A DNA stretch of 50,934 bases from Bacteroidales bacterium (GTDB taxonomy: Bacteria; Bacteroidota; Bacteroidia; Bacteroidales; UBA7960): assembly GCA_007125585.1 (NCBI GenBank), contig SLCY01000033.1, positions 1 to 50,934 of the forward strand. The letters run 5' to 3'. The notes beneath the pieces were generated by a model that was not told the DNA's origin, ran no database searches, and saw nothing but the letters and a program-made list of their open reading frames with translations. Of the stretch, positions 8,495 through 19,434 are shown one piece after another (the first letter of the stretch is position 1; each line of letters opens with the position of its first letter). Position numbers and translations under genes: made by a program.

Positions 8495-9976
8495 TCACTC
8501 CCCGCCATAACGTACCAGCTGATAGATGGTCCGCAGACTGACCATGCGGATGGCGAGCGCCAGCGAAAGGCTGCATATGCCCATCACGACCAGGTTTACC
8601 TTCCACGGGAAAGGCAGCATCTGCGACAGTCCCGCAATAAGGATCGTGCCCCCGAAGAACAATACAAGCCTCAGGAGAAACCCGTGGTTTGTCGGCAGAC
8701 AGAACAATTTACGCACCACCATGATCTGCACCACAGCCACCAGGAACTGGGTAAAAAGGCTGGCCACCGCCGAACCCGTCGCCTGAAAAACAGGGATCAG
8801 CAAAAAGTTCAGAATGATATTCAATACCATGCCCGAAAAAGCGATGATGTTCAGGTGCTTCAGGTTGCCGTTGGCGGTGAGTAAAGTGCCAAAGATATAG
8901 GTGGTTGCAATGGCCATGAAACAAGTCATCAGCAAGCCAAAGACCCTTGACGACTCATGGATCCGGTAATGAAAAGCCTCGATGGTCTCGCCCGCATGGA
9001 TGGGATACAACAGCTCCATGATCTGGCCGGAATAAAAAAATGCGGCTATCGCAATAATGACCGCCGGTGTGATGATCAGGGTGAAGGCAAGCTTCAACAG
9101 CTCCTCTATTGATTGCCTCTGTTTGACCATCCGGGCAAAGATGGGCAGCAAGAGCACCGCAAAGAGATAGGCGATCATATTGGTGGCATCCAGCAGGCGA
9201 TAGGCGGATGCATATATGCCACTGTAGCGGGCACCATCCTCCAGCAAACGTTCCAACATCACACTGTCAATACGGTTATAGAATGTCATGAGCAATACAA
9301 GCACGGCAAAAGGGAAGCTTTGCCGCACAATGGCCAGCAAAAAGGGAAAGTTCCAGTTTAAACGGAATAAACGCCGCTGCGCATACTGAATGACAAGCAA
9401 AAATGTCACCAGGGCCGTAATGGCATAACCAGCCGACTGGGCATAGATATAATACCGGATCTTAAACTCATCGACCACATTGCCCCATATAAGGACTGCA
9501 CAGATAATGATCATCAGTGAACGGTCGAGTACCGAAATCATGGCGTCCGTACGGAAAAGGTGCAACCCGCCAAGATTGGAACGCAAATAAAGGATAAAGC
9601 TTAAAAGAAACTGGTTCAGTGCAAGGAAATATAACAGCCTCAACTGTTCCTGGCTATAATTGATAAAGAAAGCCGAAGCAAAGGTAATGGACAGGTATAA
9701 CAAAAACAAAATCAGCTTTAACACCAGGATGTTGGACAGGTACTTGGTGAGCAGCTGTTTGTTCTGGGCAATGTTCTTGTTGTTAAAATTGGTAATGCCC
9801 AGGTCAAGCAAGATGTTGAACAGAAAAGAGAAATTGAACACAGCGAAGTAAAATCCATATTCTTCAGCACCCACCGTGTTTTGCACTGTCCGGTCAATGC
9901 CCAGTATCCAAAAGGGCTTGATCAACAGGTTCAAGACCAGCAGTAAAACCAGGTTCTTTACAAATTTACCCTGCAT
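8495..9976 (-). CDS. Polysaccharide flippase (Wzx/MATE-like)
   Basis: A 493-residue protein of about 12-14 transmembrane helices with the oligosaccharide-flippase pattern: GAEEYGFYFAVFNFSFLF near the N-terminus, a FYNRIDSVMLERL segment mid-protein and NIILNFLLIPVFQATGSAVA near the C-terminal third. It would flip lipid-linked repeat units across the inner membrane for the Wzy/Wzz pair just downstream. The 116-base gap to the wzz start carries a separate promoter, so the flippase may be transcribed alone or read through. Confidence 0.85.
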   Translation of the reverse strand: MQGKFVKNLVLLLVLNLLIKPFWILGIDRTVQNTVGAEEYGFYFAVFNFSFLFNILLDLGITNFNNKNIAQNKQLLTKYLSNILVLKLILFLLYLSITFASAFFINYSQEQLRLLYFLALNQFLLSFILYLRSNLGGLHLFRTDAMISVLDRSLMIIICAVLIWGNVVDEFKIRYYIYAQSAGYAITALVTFLLVIQYAQRRLFRLNWNFPFLLAIVRQSFPFAVLVLLMTFYNRIDSVMLERLLEDGARYSGIYASAYRLLDATNMIAYLFAVLLLPIFARMVKQRQSIEELLKLAFTLIITPAVIIAIAAFFYSGQIMELLYPIHAGETIEAFHYRIHESSRVFGLLMTCFMAIATTYIFGTLLTANGNLKHLNIIAFSGMVLNIILNFLLIPVFQATGSAVASLFTQFLVAVVQIMVVRKLFCLPTNHGFLLRLVLFFGGTILIAGLSQMLPFPWKVNLVVMGICSLSLALAIRMVSLRTIYQLVRYGGE

Positions 9977-10101
9977 GCAACTGAAACATTGACAGTTATA
10001 TTATCAAAACGGGGAATATTGAATCACAACACCATGACTTGCCGGCACTTCAAAATTAACAACTTTTTATGATTGACTCCTGGCGACCGGGTACAGGATT
10101 T

Positions 10102-10176
10102 GATGTTTCAGATATTGACCGTGTGTTCGGGCTGACCAGTAATTGTTGGTGATTAAGTGGATAACGCTGAAACATC
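10102..10176. repeat. 10-bp inverted repeat in the flippase/DUF2027 intergenic region
   Basis: GATGTTTCAG (10102-10111) and CTGAAACATC (10167-10176) are exact reverse complements 55 bases apart. CTGAAACAT occurs again at 9981-9989. They lie between the divergent flippase and DUF2027 genes, so a regulator site is conceivable, but chance is not excluded. Apart from this, and the promoter at 10184-10209, the 296-base gap shows nothing recognisable. Confidence 0.35.
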
Positions 10177-10183
10177 GCAATAG

Positions 10184-10209
10184 TTGCGAAAGAATTTGTA
10201 TTAATTTTG
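10184..10209 (+). promoter_or_regulatory. Promoter of the DUF2027 gene
   Basis: TAATTTTG at 10202-10209 fits the -7 box. TTG at 10184-10186 lies 15 bases upstream, a little close for a -33 box. The start codon is about 64 bases downstream. Confidence 0.5.
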
Positions 10210-10272
10210 CATATTGTTTGTACAGGATAAATAAATTGAAGCTTTCGGCGTTATTCAATCGTACCAAAGCCT

Positions 10273-10932
10273 ATGGCCATGCAGTTTAAAGAAGGCGACA
10301 AGGTGTTGTTCTTGAACGAGAAGGGCGGTGGTGTCGTTACACGAGTCGTTGATGAGGAGATCGTTCATGTATCTATTGATGAGGGTTTTGAGATACCATA
10401 TGCTGTGGGTGACCTTATCAAAACTGGGCATGATGATCATGACGGACCTGCAGGAGTGGCATCCCATGGCACCGGCACAACGCCGGGCGACCACAGGCAC
10501 AGCCCGTTGAAGATGCTGGCGCATCAGGCCGGCAGCATCCCCAAAGGCTTATACCTGGCCATGGTGCCGCGCAATCAGGACCAGGTACTGGCCAGCGCAA
10601 TGGACTTCTACCTGGTGAACCATACCGGTTATGAAGTATCCTTCGGGCTGTTTGTCAACAGATCAGGACACTACCAGGGGGTGGCATCCGGTGCGATCGG
10701 GCCCAGCGCAAAACGACATGTGGGGAAGGTGGAACGGGCGGAGATTGAAGAATGGAACCACTCCCTGCTGCAGGCAGTGTTTTTCCAGGAAGGGAAGACC
10801 GAAGTGATCCCCCCGTTGTCAACACATATTGTTTTTAAACCGGTGAAGATATACAAGGAGGAAAGCTTTGCCTTCAATCCCTTGCTGCACCAAAAAGTTT
10901 TGATGGTCAAGGTGCACAGTATCGACCAATGA
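10273..10932 (+). CDS. DUF2027-domain protein, lacking the usual Smr domain
   Basis: A 219-residue cytoplasmic protein. Its opening, FKEGDKVLFLNEKGGGVVTRVVDE followed by VSIDEGFEIPY, is the signature of the Bacteroidota DUF2027 family. The middle part (YLVNHTGYEVSFGLFVN, then HIVFKPVKIYKEESF) is also family-like. Most relatives I know are about 340-380 residues with a C-terminal Smr (MutS2-like nuclease) domain, yet this frame closes at TGA 10930-10932 and no Smr sequence follows before rnpB. The function is unknown. The ATG at 10273 is preferred because the GDKVLFLNEKG block lies a few residues inside. Confidence 0.75.
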   Translation: MAMQFKEGDKVLFLNEKGGGVVTRVVDEEIVHVSIDEGFEIPYAVGDLIKTGHDDHDGPAGVASHGTGTTPGDHRHSPLKMLAHQAGSIPKGLYLAMVPRNQDQVLASAMDFYLVNHTGYEVSFGLFVNRSGHYQGVASGAIGPSAKRHVGKVERAEIEEWNHSLLQAVFFQEGKTEVIPPLSTHIVFKPVKIYKEESFAFNPLLHQKVLMVKVHSIDQ

Positions 10933-11105
10933 ACGGTTAGCAGACAGGGAACACCGGGCAACAGGGAGCACGAGAACCCGCAACACCGGGAGGTTGAAAA
11001 CAAGGGGTTGACTGTTTGGGAGACGTTTGGTTTGAACCGACCGAAAGCGTGGTAAGAAAAATGAAGGGTTTCTGAACAACCTTTTTGTTATACAAGCGTT
11101 CTTTG

Positions 11106-11490
11106 AAAGAGGCAGGCCGTCCTGTCGCGTTCTGCCGGAAGGCAGGATGAGGAAAGTCCGGGCAACACAGAGCAGCATACTTCCTAACAGGAAGCCGGCT
11201 TGCACTTGCAGGCCGAGAGAAAGTGCCACAGAAAACAACCGCCTGCGCCCGGTTCTGCCGGGCCGGCAAGGGTGAAAACGTGAGGTAAGAGCTCACGCCT
11301 TATCCGGGCGACCGGGTAAGGGGGCAAACCTTATGCGTTGAAAGGCCAAATAAACCGGGGCTTGAGGGTTGCTCGCCCAATCCCGGAGGGTAGGCCGTTA
11401 GAGGTAACACGTGAGTGTTATCCCAGATAAATGACAGGAAGCACCCCGCAGGGGGCGCCACAGAACCCGGCTTACAAGCCTGCCTCTTTC
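11106..11490 (+). ncRNA. rnpB: RNase P RNA (class A)
   Basis: The catalytic RNA of RNase P, which matures tRNA 5' ends. The P4 5' strand GAGGAAAGTCCGGGC is at 11149-11163, and the 3' conserved ACAGAACCCGGCTTAC is at 11460-11475. AGATAAATGACAG lies shortly before the 3' block, as expected. The 5' end AAAGAGGCAGGC (from 11106) pairs with GCCTGCCTCTTT (to 11489) to close P1. About 385 nt is a normal length. A run of T follows P1, giving an intrinsic terminator. It sits 33 bases before the TPR gene start. Confidence 0.95.
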
Positions 11491-11497
11491 TTTTTTT
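11478..11497 (+). terminator. rnpB terminator (P1 3' strand plus T-run)
   Basis: The 3' strand of the closing helix ends in CTCTTT and runs into CTTTTTTT, so the P1 helix followed by the U-tract can act as an intrinsic terminator for RNase P RNA. Confidence 0.55.
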
Positions 11498-11522
11498 GTT
11501 CCATTATATCCGTCAAAAAGCA

Positions 11523-14500
11523 ATGACAAAAAAGTGTTTTCCACTGTTGCTGCTGTTATTCCTGGCATTTCACCAGGATGCAATGGCACAGCGATCAGCC
11601 ATTCACGATGAACCGGATGCAACATACCGTCAGGCAAAGGAATTGTTTCATAAAGAGAAATACGGTGCTGCCAGGCAGTTGTTCCTGCTAACGATCGAAC
11701 GGATCAACGACCCCAAAGATGTGTTGCAGGCAGATGCCACCCTTTATTCAGCCATCTGTGCAGCAGAGCTTTTCAATCCCGACGCCGAGACCTTGCTGCT
11801 GTCATTTTTGGAAGACCACCCAGCACACCATGGACAAAAACAAGCCCGGTTCCATATGGGCAACATCAAATACCGGCAGCGCGACTATGATGAAGCGGTA
11901 ACCTGGTATGCACGTTTGGTGCCGCGCGACATCGACAGGGACAGAAGGGATGAGTTTGTCTTCAAAAAGGGATACAGCCACTTCATGACAGAGTCCCTTG
12001 CCACAGCCCGCCAATTGTTTGGTCAGATCACCGATGCAACATCCAGCTATTATGGACCGGCAACCTATTACCACGGACATGTGGCCTATCTTACCGGCGA
12101 TTATGATGCTGCCATGCGTTCTTTTCAGCAGCTGACAGACGACAGGCATTTTGGCCCTGTGGTGCCCTATTATATCGTGCACATCTATTATCTGCAAGGA
12201 CGTTACGACGCATTGCTGGAGCATGCCCCCGCCCTGCTGGAAGAATCCACACCCCGGCGTGCGGCCGAGATCGCCAGGCTGATAGGGGAGGCACACTTTC
12301 AGCAATCACAATACGCTGAGGCCATCCCCTACATGGAACAGTTTATCCACCACGGCAGGGGTGCCGCCGGCAGGGAAGACCACTACCAGCTGGGTTTTGC
12401 TCTTTACATGACTGGGAGGATGGAAGAGGCGATCCCCCAGCTGGAAAGGGCCATCACGGAGGCAGATGAGATGACACAAAATGCTTACTTCCACCTGGCA
12501 TCCGCCTACATCAAGACCGGCCAAAAACGCTTCGCGCGCAATGCCTTTATGCAGGCACACCAGATCGGCATCATCGAAGATATCGCCAGGGAATCCCTCT
12601 TCAACTACGCCCTTCTGTCGTTTGAACTGTCGTATGACCCACACAACGAAGCCATTCTGTCCTTTCAGAAGTATGTCTCAGAATATCCCGCATCACCCAG
12701 GACAGAAGAAGCATTGGGCTACCTGGCAGACCTGTATCTGACCACGAGAAACTACAAAGATGCACTCACCTCGCTTGAACAAGTATCACTCGACACCCCC
12801 AGGCTTCGTGAAGCATACCAGCGGGTCACCTTCTTCAGGGGGGTGGAGCTTTTTAACAATGGCGCCTTCCGGGATGCCATCGCCCATTTTGAAAAGGCAC
12901 AGCAATATACCGAAAACCGCGAGATCCTTGCATCAAGCATCTATTGGATGGGGGAAGCCCACTACCGCCAGGGACAATACGATGAAGCCATCAGCAGGCA
13001 CGAAACATTCCTGGTGACCCCGGGCGCCTCCTCACTGGATCTCTACCCTCAGGCCAACTACTCAATCGGGTATGCCTACTTTAAGAAAGAACAATACAGC
13101 AACGCCATCCCCGCATTCAGGAAATATGTCGCCGCCCCCGGTGAAGACCCCCGGATGGTAAACGATGCCGTGCTGCGGATCGCCGACGCCTATTTTATCA
13201 CAAAACAGTACCATCAGGCGATGGATTTCTATAACCGCGCCATCAACCTGGACGTCATCGACACCGATTATGCGGTCTTTCAAAAAGGCCTGGTCTACGG
13301 GATCACCGGCAACTTTATCCGGAAGATCTCCACAATGGAATCCCTGATCACCGATTACCCCCGGTCGTCATTCATCGATGATGGCAAGTACGAAATAGCC
13401 AATACCTGGCTGATACTGGACAACAACACACGGGCAAAAGACTTCTTTTACCAGGTGATCGACCAGCATCCAAACAGTTCCTATGCCCAGAGTGCCATGT
13501 TAAAGACCGGCCTGATCTATTACAACGAAAATGAAGACATGAAGGCCCTCGACATGTTCAAGACAGTCGTTGAGCAGTATCCGGGCACCACCCAGGCGGA
13601 AGAAGCCCTGGCTTCCATCCGTACGATCTATGTTGGACTGGACCGTGTGGAGGAGTTTGTCCGTTTTACAGAAGAGATAGGCATTGCCGATATTACCACG
13701 GCACAGGAAGACTCGCTGGTATACCAGGCCGCTGAACAACGTTACATGCAGGGCGACTGTGCCCAGGCCATCCAGAGCTTCAACAACTATCTTGACCGCT
13801 TTCCAGGAGGGATCTTTGCGGTGAACGCCCAATATTACCGTTCAGAATGCCTCTTCCGCACCAATGAACAACAGCGCGCCCTGGAGGGCTATCAATTCGT
13901 CATTGACAGGCCACGGTCGAAGTTCCTTGAAAACGCGTTGCTCAGGGCTTCCGGCATTGAATACAACCAGGGCAATTACGAAGAGGCCCTACCATATTAC
14001 CATCAGCTGGAGGAGGTGGCAGAGGTGCGCAACAATTTGCTTGTGGCACGAAAGGGAACAATGCGCTGCCTGGTGCACATGGAAAGGCACCAGGAAGCCA
14101 TGGAAGCAGCAAATGCCGTGCTGAACACCGACAAACTGTCGCAGGAGGAAGAACAGGAGGCCCTGCTGGTACGCGGCCTGTCAGCCCTGTCAGTCCAGCA
14201 GACAGCCGTGGCAAGGGAATCCCTTCAGCAGGTTGTTGAGATCGCTGAAAACCGGCGCGCTGCAGAAGCCATGTATAACCTGGCTTTGATCACTTTCAGG
14301 CAAGGAAATTACGAAGAGGCCGAGGAACAGATCTTTGAATACATCAACAAACTGTCGGCATACGATCATTGGCTGGCAAAAACATTCCTGCTGCTGGCCG
14401 ACCTGTACATCGAAACAGACAACACCTTCCAGGCAAAACACACCCTGGAAAGCATCATCGAAAACGTTGAGGACGACGACCTGCGCATCAAGGCAGAAAA

Positions 14501-14591
14501 CAAACTGGAGTTTATCCTCGAACAGGAACGGATGATGGAAAGGCGTCAGGAAAAAGATACCATCGAAATTGAACTTGGTGAAAGAGAATAA
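11523..14591 (+). CDS. Large exported tetratricopeptide-repeat protein
   Basis: This 1022-residue protein has a signal peptide (MTKK, hydrophobic FPLLLLLFLAF, cleavage near AMAQ). Nearly its whole length is TPR or TPR-like helical repeats; typical units are YDEAISRHETFLV, YSNAIPAFRKYVAA, YEEALPYYHQL and YEEAEEQIFEYI. Start ATG 11523 is chosen for the signal peptide, since the upstream open frame runs into rnpB. TPR proteins are scaffolds, and this one is periplasmic or outer-membrane associated. The gene ends 16 bases before the likely start of a beta-barrel protein, so the two probably form one envelope complex (inference). No enzymatic motif is visible. Confidence 0.85.
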   Translation: MTKKCFPLLLLLFLAFHQDAMAQRSAIHDEPDATYRQAKELFHKEKYGAARQLFLLTIERINDPKDVLQADATLYSAICAAELFNPDAETLLLSFLEDHPAHHGQKQARFHMGNIKYRQRDYDEAVTWYARLVPRDIDRDRRDEFVFKKGYSHFMTESLATARQLFGQITDATSSYYGPATYYHGHVAYLTGDYDAAMRSFQQLTDDRHFGPVVPYYIVHIYYLQGRYDALLEHAPALLEESTPRRAAEIARLIGEAHFQQSQYAEAIPYMEQFIHHGRGAAGREDHYQLGFALYMTGRMEEAIPQLERAITEADEMTQNAYFHLASAYIKTGQKRFARNAFMQAHQIGIIEDIARESLFNYALLSFELSYDPHNEAILSFQKYVSEYPASPRTEEALGYLADLYLTTRNYKDALTSLEQVSLDTPRLREAYQRVTFFRGVELFNNGAFRDAIAHFEKAQQYTENREILASSIYWMGEAHYRQGQYDEAISRHETFLVTPGASSLDLYPQANYSIGYAYFKKEQYSNAIPAFRKYVAAPGEDPRMVNDAVLRIADAYFITKQYHQAMDFYNRAINLDVIDTDYAVFQKGLVYGITGNFIRKISTMESLITDYPRSSFIDDGKYEIANTWLILDNNTRAKDFFYQVIDQHPNSSYAQSAMLKTGLIYYNENEDMKALDMFKTVVEQYPGTTQAEEALASIRTIYVGLDRVEEFVRFTEEIGIADITTAQEDSLVYQAAEQRYMQGDCAQAIQSFNNYLDRFPGGIFAVNAQYYRSECLFRTNEQQRALEGYQFVIDRPRSKFLENALLRASGIEYNQGNYEEALPYYHQLEEVAEVRNNLLVARKGTMRCLVHMERHQEAMEAANAVLNTDKLSQEEEQEALLVRGLSALSVQQTAVARESLQQVVEIAENRRAAEAMYNLALITFRQGNYEEAEEQIFEYINKLSAYDHWLAKTFLLLADLYIETDNTFQAKHTLESIIENVEDDDLRIKAENKLEFILEQERMMERRQEKDTIEIELGERE

Positions 14592-14607
14592 AAAAACACG
14601 TGTTGGC

Positions 14608-16377
14608 ATGATGAATACACAAATTTCATTGAAAGCTTTTGTTATGCTGCTGGCCATAGTGACGTTCTCCTGCAGCATATTGCATGCACAAAGGGTGCTG
14701 GATATCGATGAGATCCAGGTGGTAGCACCCTATGAACCGACGATCTCAGATGCCTTCAAGATCAATGTCAACCCCGCCATTGAAGACACCCTGCGGGTGG
14801 AAATGGATTTTGACTACAGCATACAACCACAAAAGATCGCCAGCAAGTTTGAGACAGACCCCATCACCCCGGCACGCATGCGGGGAGAACCCCTGTCCAA
14901 ACTATACCGTGGTCATGTAAAAGGCGGATACGGCAGCTATCAGACCCCCTACTTCGAGGGGTTCTACAATACGCTGCGATCCAACCAATATGCACTGGGC
15001 GTGCACCTGAAACATCTCTCCTCCGGGAGCGGGACAGAAGATCATCCCCACAGTGTCTACAGCGAAAACAAAGCAAACATTTACGGTACCCGCTTTTTCA
15101 GGAATAATGCCCTGGAAACTGATCTCCTTTACAACAGGCAAGTGGTGCACTATTATGGCACCCATGATGGGATGATCTGGCCTGATGGGGCACCGGATGT
15201 GTTGCCTGCCACCTTGTCAGGGGCCAGCGACATCCGCCAGCGATACGAGTTTCTGTCTTCCCGGGCAGGATTTGGCAGCACTCACGCGGATGTTTCAAAA
15301 CTGCAATACCATGCAGGCATTGGCCATCAATGGCTCAGCGACAGGCACGACGGCAACGAGCATCATTTCAGCCTCAAGGGCAATCTCGGCAGGAAGATCG
15401 GCGCCGACCCCTTTGATATCGCCGACAGGCAATATTTCCGGATGGACATGGGTGCAGATTACTACCATCACAACAATCCCACCGATACATCAAACACCGG
15501 GATATACAGCATCCGCCCACAACTTCATTCCACCATCGACAGGCTGCAGTTTCACCTGGGGGCCAACCTGAGTGTGGAAGACGACAACGCCAGCTACGAG
15601 TTGAGGGCCTATCCCCTCGCCGGACTGGAAATGGAGCTCATTCCCGGGTACCTGGTTGCCCACATGGCGGTTTCCGGCAAAACGGAAAAACAATCGTGGC
15701 GGAAACTCTCAGCAGTAAACCCCTTTGTACAGCCATCACCCAACATGGCACTCACCAACGTCCGTTCAGAAATCGACTACGGCGTGAGGGGATCATTTGG
15801 CGATGTCTTGTCCTTTAAGGTGGGACTCACACACAGCAATGTGGACAACTATCCCCTCTTTGGCAGGGCCATCCATGCCGATGGGATCATCATCAGAGCC
15901 AAGGAGGGAGAATGGACCTTGAGCCAGCCTTTCCATGTAATATACGACAACATAAAAAAGATCCACCTCCATGCCGAATTGTTTTCCCTTTTCGGCGATC
16001 GCTTCTCATTGCGCCTCAGAGGCGACTATTTCGACTACACCCTTGAAAACCAGCAGAAAGCATGGCACAAACCGGATTTTCTCGTGTCGATGAACATCTC
16101 TTACAGCATCCAGGACAAGATCATCCTGACTGCCGACCTGTACGGGCGCGATAAGGCATATGGTGTAATAATGCCCGACAGGCCACCCTTTATGCCAGTA
16201 GCCGCAAAGCTGCACGACTTCTACGTGGACGCCAACCTGGGCATCGAATACCGCTATACCAAACTGCTTGCCGTCTTCCTGAATTTCTACAATATGCAGA
16301 ACGAATCCTACGAAAGATGGCTGCATTATCCCACCCATGGGTTCAGCTTCCTGGGCGGTGTCTCGTACTCGTTTTAA
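14608..16377 (+). CDS. Outer-membrane beta-barrel protein paired with the TPR protein
   Basis: A 589-residue protein with a signal peptide (MMNTQISLKAFVMLLAIVTF, then CSILHAQ). A short conserved periplasmic segment, LDIDEIQVVAPYEPTISDAF, resembles the start of TonB-receptor-like barrels. About 500 residues of alternating aromatic/hydrophobic strands follow and end in FSFLGGVSYSF, with the C-terminal Phe typical of barrels recognised by the BAM complex. There is no carboxypeptidase-like or plug domain, so a TonB-dependent receptor is not supported. The ATG at 14608 (or 14611) is chosen because the signal peptide begins there; an upstream ATG at 14569 would overlap the TPR gene. The function is unknown. 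Confidence 0.75.
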   Translation: MMNTQISLKAFVMLLAIVTFSCSILHAQRVLDIDEIQVVAPYEPTISDAFKINVNPAIEDTLRVEMDFDYSIQPQKIASKFETDPITPARMRGEPLSKLYRGHVKGGYGSYQTPYFEGFYNTLRSNQYALGVHLKHLSSGSGTEDHPHSVYSENKANIYGTRFFRNNALETDLLYNRQVVHYYGTHDGMIWPDGAPDVLPATLSGASDIRQRYEFLSSRAGFGSTHADVSKLQYHAGIGHQWLSDRHDGNEHHFSLKGNLGRKIGADPFDIADRQYFRMDMGADYYHHNNPTDTSNTGIYSIRPQLHSTIDRLQFHLGANLSVEDDNASYELRAYPLAGLEMELIPGYLVAHMAVSGKTEKQSWRKLSAVNPFVQPSPNMALTNVRSEIDYGVRGSFGDVLSFKVGLTHSNVDNYPLFGRAIHADGIIIRAKEGEWTLSQPFHVIYDNIKKIHLHAELFSLFGDRFSLRLRGDYFDYTLENQQKAWHKPDFLVSMNISYSIQDKIILTADLYGRDKAYGVIMPDRPPFMPVAAKLHDFYVDANLGIEYRYTKLLAVFLNFYNMQNESYERWLHYPTHGFSFLGGVSYSF

Positions 16378-16497
16378 ACCCCGGTTTTTACAATGGTTGA
16401 CCCCTTACTTTTTTTCACTGGTTAACCTATTTTATTTCAGACAGTTATAACACCTGCCCTGCTGGTTTTTTTTATAGGAAAAGTCGGCAAAAAGGCT

Positions 16498-16505
16498 TAT
16501 CTTTG
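16498..16505 (+). promoter_or_regulatory. -7 box upstream of gyrB
   Basis: TATCTTTG at 16498-16505 is a full TAnnTTTG match, with a T-rich GGTTTTTTTT tract about 18-20 bases upstream. The transcript would have a leader of about 77 nt before the gyrB ATG. Confidence 0.6.
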
Positions 16506-16519
16506 CCTGTTACTTTTGA

Positions 16520-18556
<2,037 letters not shown>

Positions 18557-18564
18557 GGGAAGCA

Positions 18565-19434
18565 ATGCAGCATCACGAGATCAAACAGTTACAAAGCATT
18601 GCCCTGACGGCGGCCCTTGAGGCGGGCACTGCCATCATGGAGGTGGCTGACGAAACATTGGATGCAGCGGATAAACCGGATGGCACCCCCATTACCCGTG
18701 CTGACAGGCGGGCCAACGCCATCATATGCGAACGGCTTTCACGGACAGCATGGCCGGTTGTCAGCGAGGAGAACATCCTGCCGGCGCATGCTCAGCGCAG
18801 ATCATGGACCTATTATTGGCTGATCGACCCTTTGGATGGCACCAAAGAGTTCATCAAAAAAAACGGCGAGTTCACGGTAAACATCGCGCTGATACACAAA
18901 CAACAACCTGTGATGGGTGTCGTTACGGCCCCCGCGATGCACATGGCCTGGCTTGGCATTGTGCAACACAAGCCACAAAAGATCAATGACACACGGGAAC
19001 TCGGACAGAACCCTGGGCTGCAGCCGGAAAGTCCGGGAAACGGTGAAAGGTTCATGTCAACCATTCAACCAGCCAGCAACGCCAAACCCATCACAGTGGC
19101 TGTCAGTCGCTCCCATCCTGACGCGAAGACCCGGGCACTTGTAGAAAAGCTATCAGCGCGGCACAGCGGCATCACCACTTACGCCAAAGGCAGCTCCCTG
19201 AAGTTCTGTGACCTGGCCGAAGGACAAAGCACGATCTATCCGCGCTTCACCCCCACCTTCGAATGGGATACCGCCGCCGGCCACGCCATATTGAGAGCAT
19301 CCGGGGGTGACATCTTCGACCTGCACACAGGCGAACCCCTGAAATACACCAAAGAAGACCTGCACAACCCACCCTTTGTCGCTTTTGCCAACAAGAATGA
19401 TTCAAAACGTTTCTTTGCGGAATTTTCGTTTTAA
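18565..19434 (+). CDS. cysQ: 3'(2'),5'-bisphosphate nucleotidase, CysQ-like
   Basis: This 289-residue member of the inositol-monophosphatase fold would hydrolyse 3'-phosphoadenosine 5'-phosphate to AMP, relieving toxicity in sulfur assimilation. Metal ligands are in SEEN (Glu68/Glu69) and DPLDGTKEF (residues 88-96), with a second acidic block in WDTAAGHAIL (residues about 233-242). These match CysQ more closely than SuhB. It lies 8 bases after gyrB. Its 3' end overlaps the convergent EamA gene by 33 bases. Confidence 0.9.
   Translation: MQHHEIKQLQSIALTAALEAGTAIMEVADETLDAADKPDGTPITRADRRANAIICERLSRTAWPVVSEENILPAHAQRRSWTYYWLIDPLDGTKEFIKKNGEFTVNIALIHKQQPVMGVVTAPAMHMAWLGIVQHKPQKINDTRELGQNPGLQPESPGNGERFMSTIQPASNAKPITVAVSRSHPDAKTRALVEKLSARHSGITTYAKGSSLKFCDLAEGQSTIYPRFTPTFEWDTAAGHAILRASGGDIFDLHTGEPLKYTKEDLHNPPFVAFANKNDSKRFFAEFSF

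Noticed and set aside
14608-16377. TonB-dependent receptor call for the TPR-linked barrel
   Set aside because: No plug or carboxypeptidase-like domain is present, and the barrel is too short for that class.
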